A stretch of DNA of 64,000 bases from Massospora cicadina (lineage: Eukaryota > Entomophthoromycota > Entomophthoromycetes > Entomophthorales > Entomophthoraceae), in assembly GCA_022478985.1 (NCBI GenBank), contig JAKSZP010015893.1, positions 114,119-178,118 on the forward strand. The letters run 5' to 3'. The first letter of the stretch is position 1. The number at the start of each line of letters is the position of its first letter. The notes beneath the pieces are model-generated. The model saw nothing but the letters and a program-made list of their open reading frames with translations. It ran no database searches and had not been told where the DNA came from. Shown here in pieces: positions 12,755 through 25,483 of this stretch. Both the position numbers and the translations under genes were made by a program.

Positions 12755-13500
12755 AAAATATGTTTTTATTTATATAACCAAAAAAGCACAATTTTTTATC
12801 TTTTTTGAAAGTGGAAATTTAGCTCAATGTGAGTAGTTATCCTTGTGTTAGGATTTTCCCTGGCTAATTAAAATAATAATCCTTTTCCAAGTGAAAATAC
12901 CTCCTAGATATGATTTTTTAACTTTCAGCTAATTCATTTTGGCACAAATTATTGCTAACATTCAGCACTTGAGAATTGCAAGATAGGTGCAAAGTATAGA
13001 AATAGGTCTAGGAAACAAATGCTTTGGGATCAGGCAATTACATGATAGTAGCCATCAGCCAATTGCTACTGAGAACTGGAGTATAGCTAAAGAAAATAAA
13101 AAGAAACCTATTGATGTGGATTTTATGCTGGTTTTGGGTCAAGGTAGTCAATACTAAAAATAAAAGGTGATATAAAAACCAGGCCCGTGGTGTGAAGTTT
13201 TAATGTATAGGGAATCGATAGTTGCATTGGGGAAACTAAAATTTTGAATTTTAATCATATTAACCAGTAATTGGAGGCATCAAGGCGATGTGACAATAGT
13301 ATTTTAAAAACTACAAATTTGCCAACTGCATATAAAAATGTGAAACGTGGAGTGAGCATCAATACTAAATAAATCCTATAGATTAACATTGGCATATATT
13401 AAACAAAACTTAGCATTTGTCTAATTATTAAGTAAGTATAAGAATAGGTAATTGTTATGAAGTAGTTGGTTAAAACAATTGCAATAACATGTCTCTTGAG
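12755..13500. repeat. Diverged repeat copy 2 of the 1-760 sequence
   Basis: It matches 1-760 in the same orientation with many substitutions and small indels (start AAAATATGTTTTTATTT). If copy 1 is the LTR of a minus-strand gypsy element, this is a second, older LTR or LTR-plus-end fragment. I did not find recognisable pol motifs immediately right of it. Confidence 0.55.
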
Positions 13501-16482
13501 TGTAAGTTTTTCAAGTAGTTAGGATTTCTAAGATTTAAACTTTATAACCATATATAATTATCACTTTAAATTTATATAAATAAGTTTGTTTTTATCATAT
13601 CTATAAGGCCTGTAAGAAAGGAATTAGAAGTTAGTTGGTGGTTCTTAATTAATAGGCATTTACTAAGAAGCCTTATATGAAACTAGCTAAATTATCTTTT
13701 TTACAGACAGGTGTTAAATAAAAGTTAACTAAAATGCTTTAGCTAGAAGTATGGAGTTAATATTAATTCAGTGGGTTTAATATGTTTGTTGAGCAAGGTG
13801 GTTATCCTATCAAGTTAAAACTATAACCACTCAGGTATGGTGCTGATTCCTGAAAAGTTTGAAACCTCTGCTAGTGAGGACAAAAGATCAATGCTTCCTC
13901 TCTCCTCTTATTATTTCCATTTATTCTTAATGTATAAGGATATAAGGATAGAAAATTGAAGATAGGGTTTTTCCTAGTAAAGTATAACTAGTTACCGCTC
14001 TGTTACATGTTTAGTTTGGAGCAGGACAAAAACCTAAAGTTGCTAATTAAGCATCCTTTCTTCCCCTAACATCTTATTATTTTATTAGAGAAATGATAAA
14101 TATATGGAGATACAGTTTAAAAGGTTTAAGCTTTTTTGCATGGGTGGTTTCTGATACCAATATACCTTATTTTAGAAGATTAGTTTGTTAAGCAGCTTAT
14201 GCTTATTCGTTGATTTAAAAGGCTTAAAGGTATATCATGAGTGTTTAGGGTTTTTTGGTTGATTTAATGGGTTAAATGATTAAAGAGTGGTTAAGGGTTA
14301 TCTATAATATAAAGATAGAATGAATTAATTTTAAAAATATCTAATGGATATAAACACCATAGCCTCAAGGGTATCTGTATTCTAGTTATCATATATGTTA
14401 GTTCACAGATATTATTATAAAGTAAGCAAAAAATAATTTTGTAAGCAGCTGTACAGATGGTTAAAAGCCCTGTAGTTTAGATATTATATGCTTTATACCA
14501 TGTCTTAGTGGTATCCACCAACTTTTTTAGTTGTTTTATCCGTCAAATAAAATTTCTGTTACATTATTAAAACGCTTGATAAACATATTACCTGTATTTT
14601 TTACATAATTAATATAAAATAGTCTAATGGTACCATTATTTTTGCTGTTTATACAATTATTCATATAATCAGATGTGCTTCACTTTACAATGATGGTTTA
14701 TGATATAAATATTTTTAAATGAGGCTTAAATCTTTTATTAGAACCGTAAATTGGCTATATTAATAAAATAACTATGGGTAACATCGATGAATCCCCCCCT
14801 TGGGTTGGGACCATCTAGTACTAAAAAAAATAAAATAACTATGGGACCATCTGTACTAAAAAATAAAATAACTATGGCAAAGCAAGTCTTAGTATATTGA
14901 AGACATGTGTAATAAAAATCTTATTCTTAGCAAGCTTATTTTTTAAAGCTCTCATTATTATTAGCCTTCATAACAGCATTATGAAATTTGCTATCTAAGA
15001 GTGTCAAATTATTTAAATCAGGTGTTTTGATTTTAATGTGTTTCTGATAAGAAATAGGATTGATATCAACGCTTAGTTAAAAAGTCTAAATGTACAGCTA
15101 CAGATAGCATCTTTTTTCATGATCTATAGATAAAAATAGTATCAAGTGGTAGAACACATTCTTTGGGTTATGAAGGCAGTAAAATATTTAAAACGCTCCA
15201 TATATCTAAAACTAGTATGTACTAAATAAAACATGCCATTAAATATTGTCTGACCCTTTTTTATTAGAGTTAAATGCATTAGAGAAAACTGAAGCATCTG
15301 TTTTGGTTGTTACAATCATAATACAATCCTTTCACACTGTATAAATTATAAAGGCTAAAGTAAAGTTACATATTAATTTATATTACAAAACATCACTAGT
15401 TTTTATAATGGTCTGGAGCATTTAAATCCTAAGCAGTAGTAAATTATATAAAAGTGTTCATTATACATGGTTTACCAAATAAAATTATTTCTAAGATCTG
15501 TAATAAAGCACATTTCTCATTGACATTCATCTATGCAGTAATTAGATGACTTCTTCTTAGGAGTACATCCTATGATGCACCTTAAAACGCTAGATAGATT
15601 TTATAATTTTGTTATACAAGAGAATACTAGTATTCTAAAGACTTATGGAGCATTTTAAAAGTATATATGTCTCTTAAAGATCAAGTATATATCATATAAA
15701 AAATTTTATTTTTATTAAATCCTCTATTGATCTAATAAAACTTAAGTATATAGCTTTTCTGTATTAAGTATTGTAAATACAGATACCTTAATGAAATATA
15801 ATCTTTTGCAATAGTAACAGCATCTTAATTTGCTCATATGAGCCATTAGCATATTCTAATATAAAATGAGATAGAATTACATGTTCTAAGACATCTGGCA
15901 CTGAAAATAATCTTTTTTATAAAAAGTTTCTTTTTTGGATTTTTAATGACTATTTGTATAGTTTTTTATTTTTATGTCCCAAAGCTCACTTACAATGAAT
16001 TTGCAACTAACTCCACTTTATTCACAGTATAAAAAAGATCACTTTTATGAGTTATTTAGTAATATTTGTTAGGCCTTTACACAAGATGCTTTAATGCTCT
16101 TTTTATTAGACTGTTTCTTAGTATCAGCTAATCTCAAATTCTGCATGACTTTTGACAATCACAATGTACTAAAGTATGGGATTACAATCTGGAAGTTTTA
16201 TATGTATGTAAAACACTTATTGCTATTGTGTTTATATTAGATGACATAATATGAAATGGGATTAAAACTGTTAACAATATATATTTATAAAACTTATCAA
16301 TTTTAGTTCACATAGTGCTCTATTCTTACATATTCACTTTTTACCTAGAAGCTCATTTTTATTTGCTAGTTTATTTAGAAAACTCCAGAAAGAGTGATAA
16401 TTTTTATTATACAGCTTTAAACCCAAATGACGCTTTAGTATCTCTGATTTTCACTGCTTTATATCACTATCCTAGTATGTAT
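13501..16482. other. Very AT-rich sequence without recognisable genes
   Basis: Frames are short on both strands and no TE protein motif is visible. The only structured item I found is the cluster of SINE-tail micro-insertions at 14765-14876. The rest is probably very old decayed repeats. Confidence 0.5.
14765..14876 (+). repeat. Two micro-insertions of a SINE-like 3' tail at one site, with direct repeats
   Basis: The 14-bp word TAAAATAACTATGG occurs three times. Between copies one and two lies about 53 bp ending GGGACCATCTAGTACTAAAA; between copies two and three lies only about 19 bp ending ACCATCTGTACTAAAAAA. Removing both inserts and two of the repeats restores a continuous target. The A-rich end and flanking duplications fit target-primed reverse transcription of an extremely 5'-truncated SINE. 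The longer insert contains ATCGATGAATCC, which may be a decayed B box. The second insert could alternatively be a tandem duplication of the first. Confidence 0.6.
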
Positions 16483-16493
16483 AGGAGTTACTG

Positions 16494-16787
16494 CGGGGAG
16501 GATACCCCAGTGGTAGAATTTGGACCCTATACAACTGCCTCCCCAAGTTTGATACTGGCAGATAAACTTTGGGTAGGGGACAATTATGACTATGTTGGCA
16601 TTGCGCACCAATGCCCCAAACCAAAATAGCAGATAGCATGGTGGTCCATGGAGCTCCTGGACTATCATACACCATGCATGGAGGTTTTCCAGTTTTTATA
16701 TTCCTTTCCCATTAATTTGATTCCCCTTCATTGGTGTAGTATCATCCTCATGTTGCCCAACTCAAATAAAAATTTAAATTTAATTAT
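16494..16787 (+). mobile_element. SINE-A copy 1 (tRNA-derived)
   Basis: A short element with a tRNA-like head: an A-box-like segment at 16501-16522 (CCCCAGTGGTAGAATTTGG) and a B-box-like segment at 16545-16558 (AAGTTTGATACTGG). A unique body follows, then a 3' end with ATCATCCTCATGTTGCCC and an A-rich run. Probable target duplications are AGGAGTTACTG (16483-16493) and AAGAATTACTG (16788-16798), with two mismatches. It matches the copy at 28136-28395 across the body. SINEs encode no protein and use a LINE's reverse transcriptase. Confidence 0.7.
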
Positions 16788-16842
16788 AAGAATTACTGTT
16801 TATGTATGCTGGTATGTACCACATCTCCCAAACTACTGAACT

Positions 16843-16859
16843 TATGCCAACTAAACTTA
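16843..16859. repeat. Target-site duplication of SINE-B copy 2, left
   Basis: TATGCCAACTAAACTTA matches TATGTCAACTAAACTTA at 17148-17164 with one mismatch. Confidence 0.85.
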
Positions 16860-17147
16860 TATATCTATATGAGGCAAGCTGACCATGGGATAGAGATTAT
16901 CAAAATAGAGAAAAAAGTATTGACATGAAACCTGAGCAGGGTCAATTCCATCATAGAAAGTTTCTCACCTCCAGATCAGAACTCAGATTTTTCTGGTTGT
17001 CATGGGTAAGGTTTTCGTGTTATTAGACCTACTAACTGTCAATAGCTTCTTTTGGCTGGCACCCCAATCAATGTGCAAAGGGTGGGAATCAAACCTGTAA
17101 CCTTCAGGTTAGTAGCCATACACCCTACCAAATCGCCTTCCACCCCC
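16860..17147 (-). mobile_element. SINE-B copy 2 (tRNA-derived), minus strand
   Basis: On the minus strand it begins with a tRNA-like head. An A-box-like stretch is followed by AACCTGAAGGTT and a B box read as AGGTTTGATTCCC (plus-strand 17084-17096). The body carries ACATTGATTGGGGTGCCAGC and matches the copy at 48573-48873 along its length. The 3' end (left side) contains CCCATGGTCAGCTTGCCT, the tail shared with the LINE. It is bracketed by a 17-bp TSD (16843-16859 and 17148-17164). Length is 288 bp. Confidence 0.85.
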
Positions 17148-17164
17148 TATGTCAACTAAACTTA
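17148..17164. repeat. Target-site duplication of SINE-B copy 2, right
   Basis: TATGTCAACTAAACTTA; pairs with 16843-16859. Confidence 0.85.
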
Positions 17165-17744
17165 ACACAAATATCTTATGCAATGGGAGAACCTCTGTAA
17201 GTAGGTTTTACTATCACAAAAATATAAATAATGACTATATTTATGCTAAAAAATTAGTGTGTAATTTTATAGAATTCATTATGTTGTTTCAGCTAAGCGT
17301 TTGGTGATATTTTATTGATGTATAGAATCAATTTTTTTCTATATGGTTTAGTAGTTATTTTTTATTTTGACAGAACTTATTTTTCAAAAACTTATTGATG
17401 ACTATCTACTAATATCTGATGCAAGATAACCCACTAAATTACTTTGATGAATTATAAACCCGATACTCTGGGTAAATTAGTAAATTGAAGATCCAGGAAT
17501 TCTAATTTTTCTTCACAAAAAACAGTATTGTTAGCACTGAAAAGTCATAATTATCAGACATTTTAGGCGTTGGTTTTAGTTTGACATTAATATGAATTAT
17601 ATTTATATATCATTAAGGAAGAAGATAAGATAGAATTCATAAATTGAAGATCATTTAAATAGTAGATAGATGTAATAAAAATTATATCTTAAAATCTTCT
17701 TGGCCTTTTATACATGATTTTCTGAAATAATCAAAAAAATATTT

Positions 17745-17890
17745 TTTAGGATATCAAGGGGAATAAAAAAATGAATAAATTGGAAAAAAGGGTATAACAA
17801 GGGAGGAAATATCCCTGATAGATTGGCAGTTACAAGATTCTCCTGACACTCCCCAATTTATTTCTATACTGATAAAGTCTGGTGCAATTT
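17745..17890. repeat. Diverged repeat, copy 1 (pairs with 31995-32130)
   Basis: Blocks such as CCCTGATAGATTGGCAGT here and CCCTGATACATTGGCAGT at about 32080 lie in the same order and orientation, with flanking similarity. On the minus strand both copies could encode a similar peptide: LPIYQGYFLPCYTLFPIY here and LPMYQGLSITVLPLYPIY in the other. The family is unknown and probably a decayed TE. Confidence 0.5.
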
Positions 17891-18464
17891 CTATTATTAG
17901 AATATTGGTCTGGTATTATGCTAAGAGATTCTTAAATAATACTTTTAATATAGCAATAATTTAAGGACTTAAAAGGGACTCTTATTATTTGGATGGGGTT
18001 TCTGAATTTTAAATTAATAGTTTATTTTAGAAAATTTGGACCAGATCTCCTTCAGTGAAATTCCTAAGTACTTTTTGATTTGTTTAAAATAACATACTTA
18101 TATCTAACTTTTAATGATTTTTAGAGTCAGCATGGGCATTTGTTCAGATAAATTAGTCTAAACTTTATCATTTTTTATTAATGAGGTTGTGTTTATACTT
18201 GATCTCAGATAAGAGCTTGTAAGGGATGCGCTGACTGGTAGTACTTTGATGTAATAAATTCATGGAAAATGTTGGTAAATTTTGATCAATTTCTTAGGTT
18301 ATCCATGTACTTTTCTCATGGGCACATACCAGAGTTCTGATTGAGCTTTTCAATCATTTAAATAAATTAAGTGTTGTCAAAGGTGATCATGAAATTATTA
18401 ATTTGAAGTTAAGCATTTGTGTTAGTAAATGTTCTGCTGTTGAAGAAGAGTTCTAGTCCATTAG

Positions 18465-18518
18465 TATAGTGTGTGGAGACCATCTAGTACTAAAAAAAAG
18501 TATAGTGTGTGGAGTCCA
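18465..18518 (+). repeat. 20-bp SINE-tail micro-insertion with 16-bp direct repeats
   Basis: AGTATAGTGTGTGGAG is repeated on either side of ACCATCTAGTACTAAAAAAA. The inserted 20 bp is the same tail found at about 14810-14830, starting at the same base (ACCATCT) as the shorter insert there. Removing one repeat and the insert restores a continuous sequence. Confidence 0.65.
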
Positions 18519-19526
18519 TAAGTAGTGAGCATTTCTTTAGATATAAACTGAGCCGCAGTGAGGTAATTGCATTGGTACTGTCTTTCCTGCATGCCATTTG
18601 GTGAAATACTTGGTGGCAACCAAATATATGCATTTCTTATTGGTCTAGAGATATTGCCCTACATAATCAATTTATCATATTTTGGAGGGCATATTAGTAA
18701 AATAAATAGAGGGATTTGTAGGAGCTTATTTTGTCAGCAATATATAACATTCTTGACTGCAGTGTAGTTGCAAACTTCAGAGTAGACGTTTGACCATCAT
18801 AAAGTAGAAAATAGGCCTTCTTTAATACCTTGATTTTTAGTGTCTGGAACATTTTAGGCTCCTTTTTAAGCATTTTATTCATAAAACATATTAGACTACT
18901 TAGACAATAGATGCTTAGAGTGTGAATATAGTTGACCTTTAAAGCTCAGAAACTTGTGCACTTTAGTTTAAAATGGCGTTCTTTATTTTTTGTTAAGAGT
19001 TTTAGTTATTTCATAAAAACTGATTTATTTGTACTAGTTCTAATCAATTTGATTGTTTACACATATTAGGACAGAATTGGATTGGTAGTTGGAGGGATTC
19101 AAGAAATTAGCAGCAAAAACTTAAATTATGGAGATGTATGAATTTTACATTATACTCCATTATATTGTAGCGCCATTAATTGCATATAAATGAAGATTGG
19201 AGTGTTAAATAAAAAACACATGATAGAGTTTTTATAAAATTAATTGCATCTTAGTCCAGAGGCAGTATAAAATTTTTTTGAGGGAAATTATGACAGCCAA
19301 TATTTATTTTTTAAGGTAGTTTAATTTTTGCTTTTATCTGAAATAAACTTCTTATAATTTAATAGAAAAGACTTCTCATCTGTTATTGTGTCAAAACTTC
19401 TCTGAGGGCAATATAACTGGCGTTGAAGTTTTTAGGAATTATATTAAGTTTTGAATCTACCATATGCTTAAATCAGTTGGATTTTTAATTTGCAAAACTG
19501 TGTTGTTCAGTGTTGTAAATTCCCAA

Positions 19527-20723
19527 TGTCACAGATATGGCCACAAGTGTACCAGAAGATCATTCCTCATCTGTAAAATGAAAAGAGCTCATTAAAAACT
19601 TGTGAAAGTGTGGGCAACTTACCTAATGCAGATGGAGTTGGACGTGCTCCTTTTATAGAAGCAGGCGAGGCAATAAATTACCCCACAATAAGTGATTTTA
19701 TGCAGTTTTTTCCTGGTGCTTCATATGATTTACTTGATAAAGACAAAGACGCAACCCTGTACGCTATACAATCAACCTCTTTTTATCTTCAGGGGGTTGA
19801 GATTTGCAACTTGCCAATGACAAAGTGATGATTTGGGCAAAAAATCATAATAGGGATGATCAAGTCTCTCATACAATATCACCAAATCTGAACAAAAAAA
19901 TTATTTTGAGATTCACTCAAAAAATAATGCAAGGCGCATCAAAGGAGCGCCATTTCTTAAACCAGACGTCAATAAGTATATAATCATATCTGGTTGTAAA
20001 GCAAAAACTGGGGAAAATGCTACTGCCCACAACCCAGAAGCGAGGACATAAGAAAGGGCCCCTGGTCATCCAGATTTAGGGGTTATTGCTGTGAGAAGGA
20101 GCTCGCAGATATATGAATTAGACCAAATGAAATAAAACTTAAATGGTAGTCAAATGCCGCCTCAATAAGGGGGTCTTAAAACTAGTTTATTGCAACCCAA
20201 TTTTCCAACTTTTTTATATATCTATCAGTTAATATATATCTTAATTTTCACCAGAAGTATAAATTAATTCACTAATAATTTGATAACAGATTTTCAACAG
20301 AATTTTATATTTATTCTTTTTGTCACACTTATGTGGCTTAATTGATCTAATAATTAGCAGCCAGTCTGGGATTAGCAATTTTAACAGAATATAATAGAAT
20401 AGTCTGAGATCTGTTTTTAACAAATTTTTTTAATATCGTGAATACCTTATCTGAGATGCAAAGGGGGTGTTAGATTGGCTTCTGTTGAGACCTGAGTTTC
20501 AACGTATAATAAACATGTCAGAGAGTGGAAATAAGAAAATTTCTAAGGGCATGAATAGTTTACCAAAGTGATCAATGCTACAACAGGTAGAATCTGAGGA
20601 GGATTTTCTATGATGGTGTTTGTGATATAATTAATGTTGTCTGTTGCCTAATCAGCGTTAAGTAGTCCCCCTAATTAGCAGGTCAGACTCACATATTAAG
20701 TAAGCCAAGTTTGGTGAGCCGAC
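19527..20723 (+). repeat. 5' LTR of Ty3/gypsy element i
   Basis: About 1.2 kb. It starts TGTCA and ends GAC just before a TGGTGCC sequence that could be the primer-binding site. It aligns with 25484-26689 along its length, with heavy divergence. Landmarks are GGCCACAAGTGTACCAG near the start, CCCACAACCCAGAAG in the middle, and GCTACAACAGGTAG near the end. Within the LTR, about 20515-20600 is coding-like (MSESGNKKISKG), a frame better preserved in the right LTR. The sequence left of it ends TCCCA(A), which matches TCCCA after the right LTR, giving a 5-bp TSD. Confidence 0.75.
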
Positions 20724-23700
20724 TATGGTGCCACTACAGGGCAGCATCATGCCCTAGTGATACACATGAGAGTTCTCATGAGCATTTTGACAATGAAGCG
20801 TATATGGAAGCATATAACACTGATACTTCCACTGATCTCCTGGTGTGGAGGAGGATACAATCCACTTAAGACTCTGTACCCTTGAGTTAGAAATGCACAA
20901 TCTACATAAAAAGGTTGTGCACATCAAGGAGACTTCAAGAAGAGCACACATTGCCTCTATGCCTATTATGTGAAGACCTTCACCTCTTAAAACTAGAATC
21001 TACCATTGAGAATCTAGTGGATCATATTTTATTCCACAAAAAGGAGAATGGAGATAACATCTACATTTGTATGATTTTTGAGAGCACTCAAACCAGCACA
21101 AGAACATTCTGTTTTCTATAGACAAGAGTATAAACAAGTTGAAGGTACAACTGTAAACTATACTAGAACCTACCTCTTTTCAAACAGTAACTTTATTGAA
21201 AGCAATAGTATGGGTCACTTAACAGACTAACACTAAAAGTCAAGACTGTCATGCAACTGACCATGATGCATGATGACCCTATTGAAAAAGATCCTATTTT
21301 TAACCTTACTTTAATACCATATATACCTGAAGAAGGAACAATTGCTGGTTTCCTCCTGATGTATGAGAACAGCATGGATGGTGCTAGAAATCGCCAAAAG
21401 GCTCACCACATGCAATGTCATATGAGTTGAGAGATGCTCAGGAGATCCTTAGCATGAGCCTACAACCTGGGCTATCTTGGACTGAAGTAAAGTGTATTCT
21501 ACTTTTTAGAGTTCAGTATTGAAAAAGAAGTCTAAAACACAATAAAAGTTCCTACTTAGGAAAATTGGAAATAATGAGTCAGTTGTGTTCTAAACCTCAA
21601 GCTACCTTGCCACATCAAGAGTGAAATGAAAATGTACCATCTACCTGCGCACTTTTACCAATCTTTTCTGTTACTTGCCACTGAAAAGACGGATACCCCA
21701 CTAAAGAGAATACCCACAACTCTGTAAAATGGATGGATCTCCGCACTGAGGTTGAAGACAATCACAAGGAAGAAAATTTGGCCAGTGCAGGATATCTCAT
21801 GTTAGGGGCACCTAGCACAGTGGCTGTGCCTGTTATATTAAGAATCATGGGCATTGAAAGATCTAATTTGAGCTAAGCATACCTGATGCAAGTGAACCAG
21901 CCTATTCAGATCTTAATTAAGTTGAATATGAAGATCAGTTGGTAACAGCTGCCTTCAAGGACTTGGAACAGGCTGGTAAGGATACTGGTAAAACTACAAC
22001 GAGCACTGCCAATCTTAGAAAGTTTGAAGAATCTGCTACAGACGTATTTACCACTGGAAGCCCTTTTGGCAATTGTGTTACAAAAGTGAAGTTGTTATAT
22101 AGTAGTGCGCATCTTAGCTGTACTGGACACCGGGGCCCCTTCAACATCACATCTAAAAACTCATGAAAAAGCTGGAGTTTATGACTGATATCAATTATAA
22201 TGTGAATACTGGACTGCAAGACCAGATGTTACTCGCGCTCAAGGACCATATTCTGTGCTACACTTAAGCTTTAGGTACATGGTCCTAATGGCACCAGCAG
22301 TGTTTTTAGATGACTACCACTACTACTTCTTTATTAGGATGCATTACCTCTTGGAGTTTGGAGAAAAGTTAACTTCACATCCAGCACTGTTAGCATCTTG
22401 AGTTACCAACTTCCGCTGGTATGTAATGACAAGGTTGTCAAACTGAAGAAATAGCGGATGTGGCTGGTGGAAACAGATCAAACTATTTACCACATCCACA
22501 ACAACCTTACCAAGAAGGGTGTGAATCAGTTACCAACCACTGTTACATGAAAGAAGGGCTTCCACTGAACACTATAAATTATTAAGATTCAACCAGGGGA
22601 TCAACACCGGATGACCCTGTTGATTAGTGTGAAGGTTCCACTGGATACCATTTTTGAGATCTACAGTTGCATCAGAATCTATGAGCAAGAACATATATTT
22701 TTACCTGGATTTTAAGACACAAACTACTCTGGAGAGTTGAGAATCTTCTTAAGGAATATCATAACTCAACCTATCAGAGTTAAATAAGGGCAGGTTATTG
22801 TAATTGCCTAATTGACCAGTTGTTATGACATTGATCCATATATGCTATAGGGATTTTGATGAGCTCAGGTTAGGGGATGGGACCCTATACAGAAGAAGAA
22901 TTTCAACGAGCTGTTAGGTAATTTCAGCGGCATCTTTAGTATCAGAATCAACGACTATGCACTCTGCAATGGCGAATTCCACAAGATGATACCAGTTATG
23001 CTATACCACCCAAATTCAAACCCTAACGCCGCTTGAGAGCAGAAGACGTCTTTTTCCTCAAGATCAGGAACAACTATCTGAAGATGAGCTAATTTAACCA
23101 TAGAAGAGTCTATGGGTCACTTTTTAGTTGCTTGTATGCAAAAAGGATAGAAGCGTCAAGCAGTTTTGGACTATTGTTATTTGAACAAAAATAACTAATA
23201 AGACTCTTATCTGCTCCTATTCATCAATGATGCTCAGAAATGCCTAAGTGGCTCAATGTATTTTTCAGCAATATTTCATCCCAGCGTCTACTAGCAGATG
23301 GATCTCCCGCCAGAAGATCAGTAGAAGTGCGCCATGATCAGTAATAAGGGGTTATTCAAGCTCATAAGGATGCCACTGGGGCTCTGCAATGCCCTGCCAC
23401 CTTTCAGAACATGCTGGATTTCATTTTTGACTATCTTAAGTTGACTAGTGTGCTGATTCTTCTTAATGAAATTACTATATTCAGTCATTCATTCTAAGAT
23501 CATTTACAGCACCTCTGAAAGATCTTTATATAGTTGCATATGTCCAATCTAAAGTTGAAATGGAGCAAATGCACTTTTCTCAAGATACAGTTAGAGTTCC
23601 TTGGGCACAATATCAGCCTTAGAGGAATCAAGCCTTAAAATGGGATGGTAATATCAATAGTGGTTATAAAGCCACAAAAGAGCATGAGGGATATCCAAGT

Positions 23701-25483
23701 GTTTTAGGAATGGTGTATAACTGCCAGTTTATCCCCCATTTTGTGGACTTGACTGCTCCCTCTCATACCTGCTCACCAAGTATACAAAATTTGAGTGGGT
23801 CCTAGGAACAGGAGCAGGCTTATGAGGAGTTAAAGGCAATATTGGTAGATACAATAATCTTGGCCTACCCTGATTTCAAAAAAGATGATCTACCTTTATA
23901 CTGACACCTGTGACATAGGACTTGGCGCAATAATGGCACAATTAGACGAAGATGTGGTGGACCACCCAATAAAATACCATTTCAAGGTGTTCAGCAAAGC
24001 ATAGAAGAACTATACATTCACCAAAAGAGGTCCAGAGATGATTTGAGAATTTAAACACTCCAGACCTTACTTGTATGGGGTGCATTTTAAGGTAGTACCA
24101 GATCATGCATCGCTCCACTGGTTGCAGACCATGAAGGATCCTTGACAGACGCCTTGTACGCTGGCCGTACTACTTCAAGACTATGATTTTGAGATCACAC
24201 CCCAAGCAGGGGACAGGCACCTAAACGCAGATGGCCTATCACAATTGCTGGTGTTCCACACTCTAAGCACCAGCTAGTGATCAACTCTATGACCTTATTG
24301 GATTACCAGAAGAGGCCTGGCAGGATAAAACAGATGAAGTTAAGAGCGTTCTAATAAAGGCTTTCCAAAGACACCTGGCGTATCAATGGTAAACCTACAG
24401 AATAAAGTTAAGAACAAGTGGTACTCCTATATTTGGCCCAGTCATTGAATGGAGTTAGTGATTAAAGCCCATATGCACGTGAGCCATGTATATTTCAGAA
24501 AGCGCTGGCATACTTGAAGGAGTAATTTAATGGGAATGTATGTCTGATGAAGTGCATTAGGCGTCAGAGTTGTGTATACCATGTGAAAGTATCCGCCAGC
24601 TGGAGAAGATCTTTTAGTTTACATCAATCCCACCTACAGCACCATTTATCAATGATCAATTGAATTGTGGGACACTACTGAATGCTTCCTATGAATCAAA
24701 GCTCATCCTAGTAACAATTGACCACTTTGTCAAGTGGGTTGAAGCTCCGAGGTTAAGATGTACACCGCAAAATCAAACGCTCACTTCCTTACAACAAAGT
24801 TATTACAAAGCACGGTTGCCCTCAGATTTTAATTTTAGACAACAGGAAGAATTTTTTTCAGATGTGGTGAGAAAGTTAATGGACATAGTGGAAGTGAAAC
24901 AGCAGTTCACCACTCCCTACAACCCATCCTCAAATGGAAACGTCAAATGAGTCAATGGAACCTTAGGGAGAGAATTTTGAAGAAAATGGCCCTAAATTAC
25001 AAAGACAAATTGGGATCAGTTGCTGCATCAGCGTCTTTAGCTTACCAGTTATCCACCATTGAGTATTAGGATGTCCCCTTTCAAAGCCCAGTATGGCCTA
25101 GAAGCAGCGCTGCTGACCCTACTAACACCAATTATTATATTGGCACACAAGAACCTGCCAGCTGGAAGCTATCAGAAGAAGTTAGCCAACAAGCTTATCA
25201 AAATTCAATTGGAAGCTTCAAACAATATTAAGGCTACTATCCCTCAGATTAAATGGGAGAGTCAGAGATGAGCTAGGCTAATGGTTTTCAGCCCAAGAGT
25301 TTTGTTCTATCATTTGTGTGTATCACAGACAGTGAAGTTAAAGTCCATTTGTACTGGGCTTTCTACTGTATTGGCAAAGAGGGGAAAAATACATTTTATC
25401 TGGGATGAAAATACTAGTATTTATCTAGTATAGTGCATGCTCAGCACCTGAGGTCAATCCCCCAGTTTTGTCTTGGGAGAAGG
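20724..25483 (+). pseudogene. Gag-Pol remnant of element i
   Basis: Recognisable parts in order. Aspartic protease at 22108-22150 reads ILAVLDTGAPSTSH, with the catalytic DTG. RT at about 23200-23650 shows MPLGLCNALP, then VLILLNEITIFS at the place of the catalytic YLDDI, then NLKLKWSKCTF and FLGHNISLRGIKP. RNase H at about 23860-24240 shows LYTDTCDIGLGAIMAQ and LNADGLSQLL. Integrase shows a zinc-binding-like HMHVSHV at about 24470, then a core at 24660-24960 with LVTIDHFVKWVEA, a second acidic segment SDFNFRQQEEF and TTPYNPSSNGNVK, where the expected catalytic Glu has become Lys. Gag upstream (20724-22000) has no clear motif. Frame changes occur at several points; the protein cannot be made. 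Confidence 0.75.

Larger units (their letters stand above)
17165..19526. other. AT-rich decayed repeat sequence
   Basis: There is no intact gene. A segment at about 17745-17890 matches 31995-32130 (see the repeat entry). On the minus strand at about 18694-18882 a 62-codon frame contains MFQTLKIKVLKKAYFLLY, which resembles the Ty3 RT/RNase H junction (FxxLKxxLxxAPxLxYPD). This is only suggestive, because the downstream TDAS motif is not visible. A 20-bp micro-insertion lies at 18481-18501. Confidence 0.35.

Noticed and set aside
16494..16570. Functional tRNA gene at the SINE-A head
   Set aside because: Same reasoning: the body and tail are repeated at 28136-28395 and no cloverleaf closes.
18694..18882. 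Possible Ty3 RNase H start on the minus strand (FQTLKIKVLKKAYFLLY)
   Set aside because: The following TDAS/GAVL motif is absent; kept only as a remark in the gap entry.
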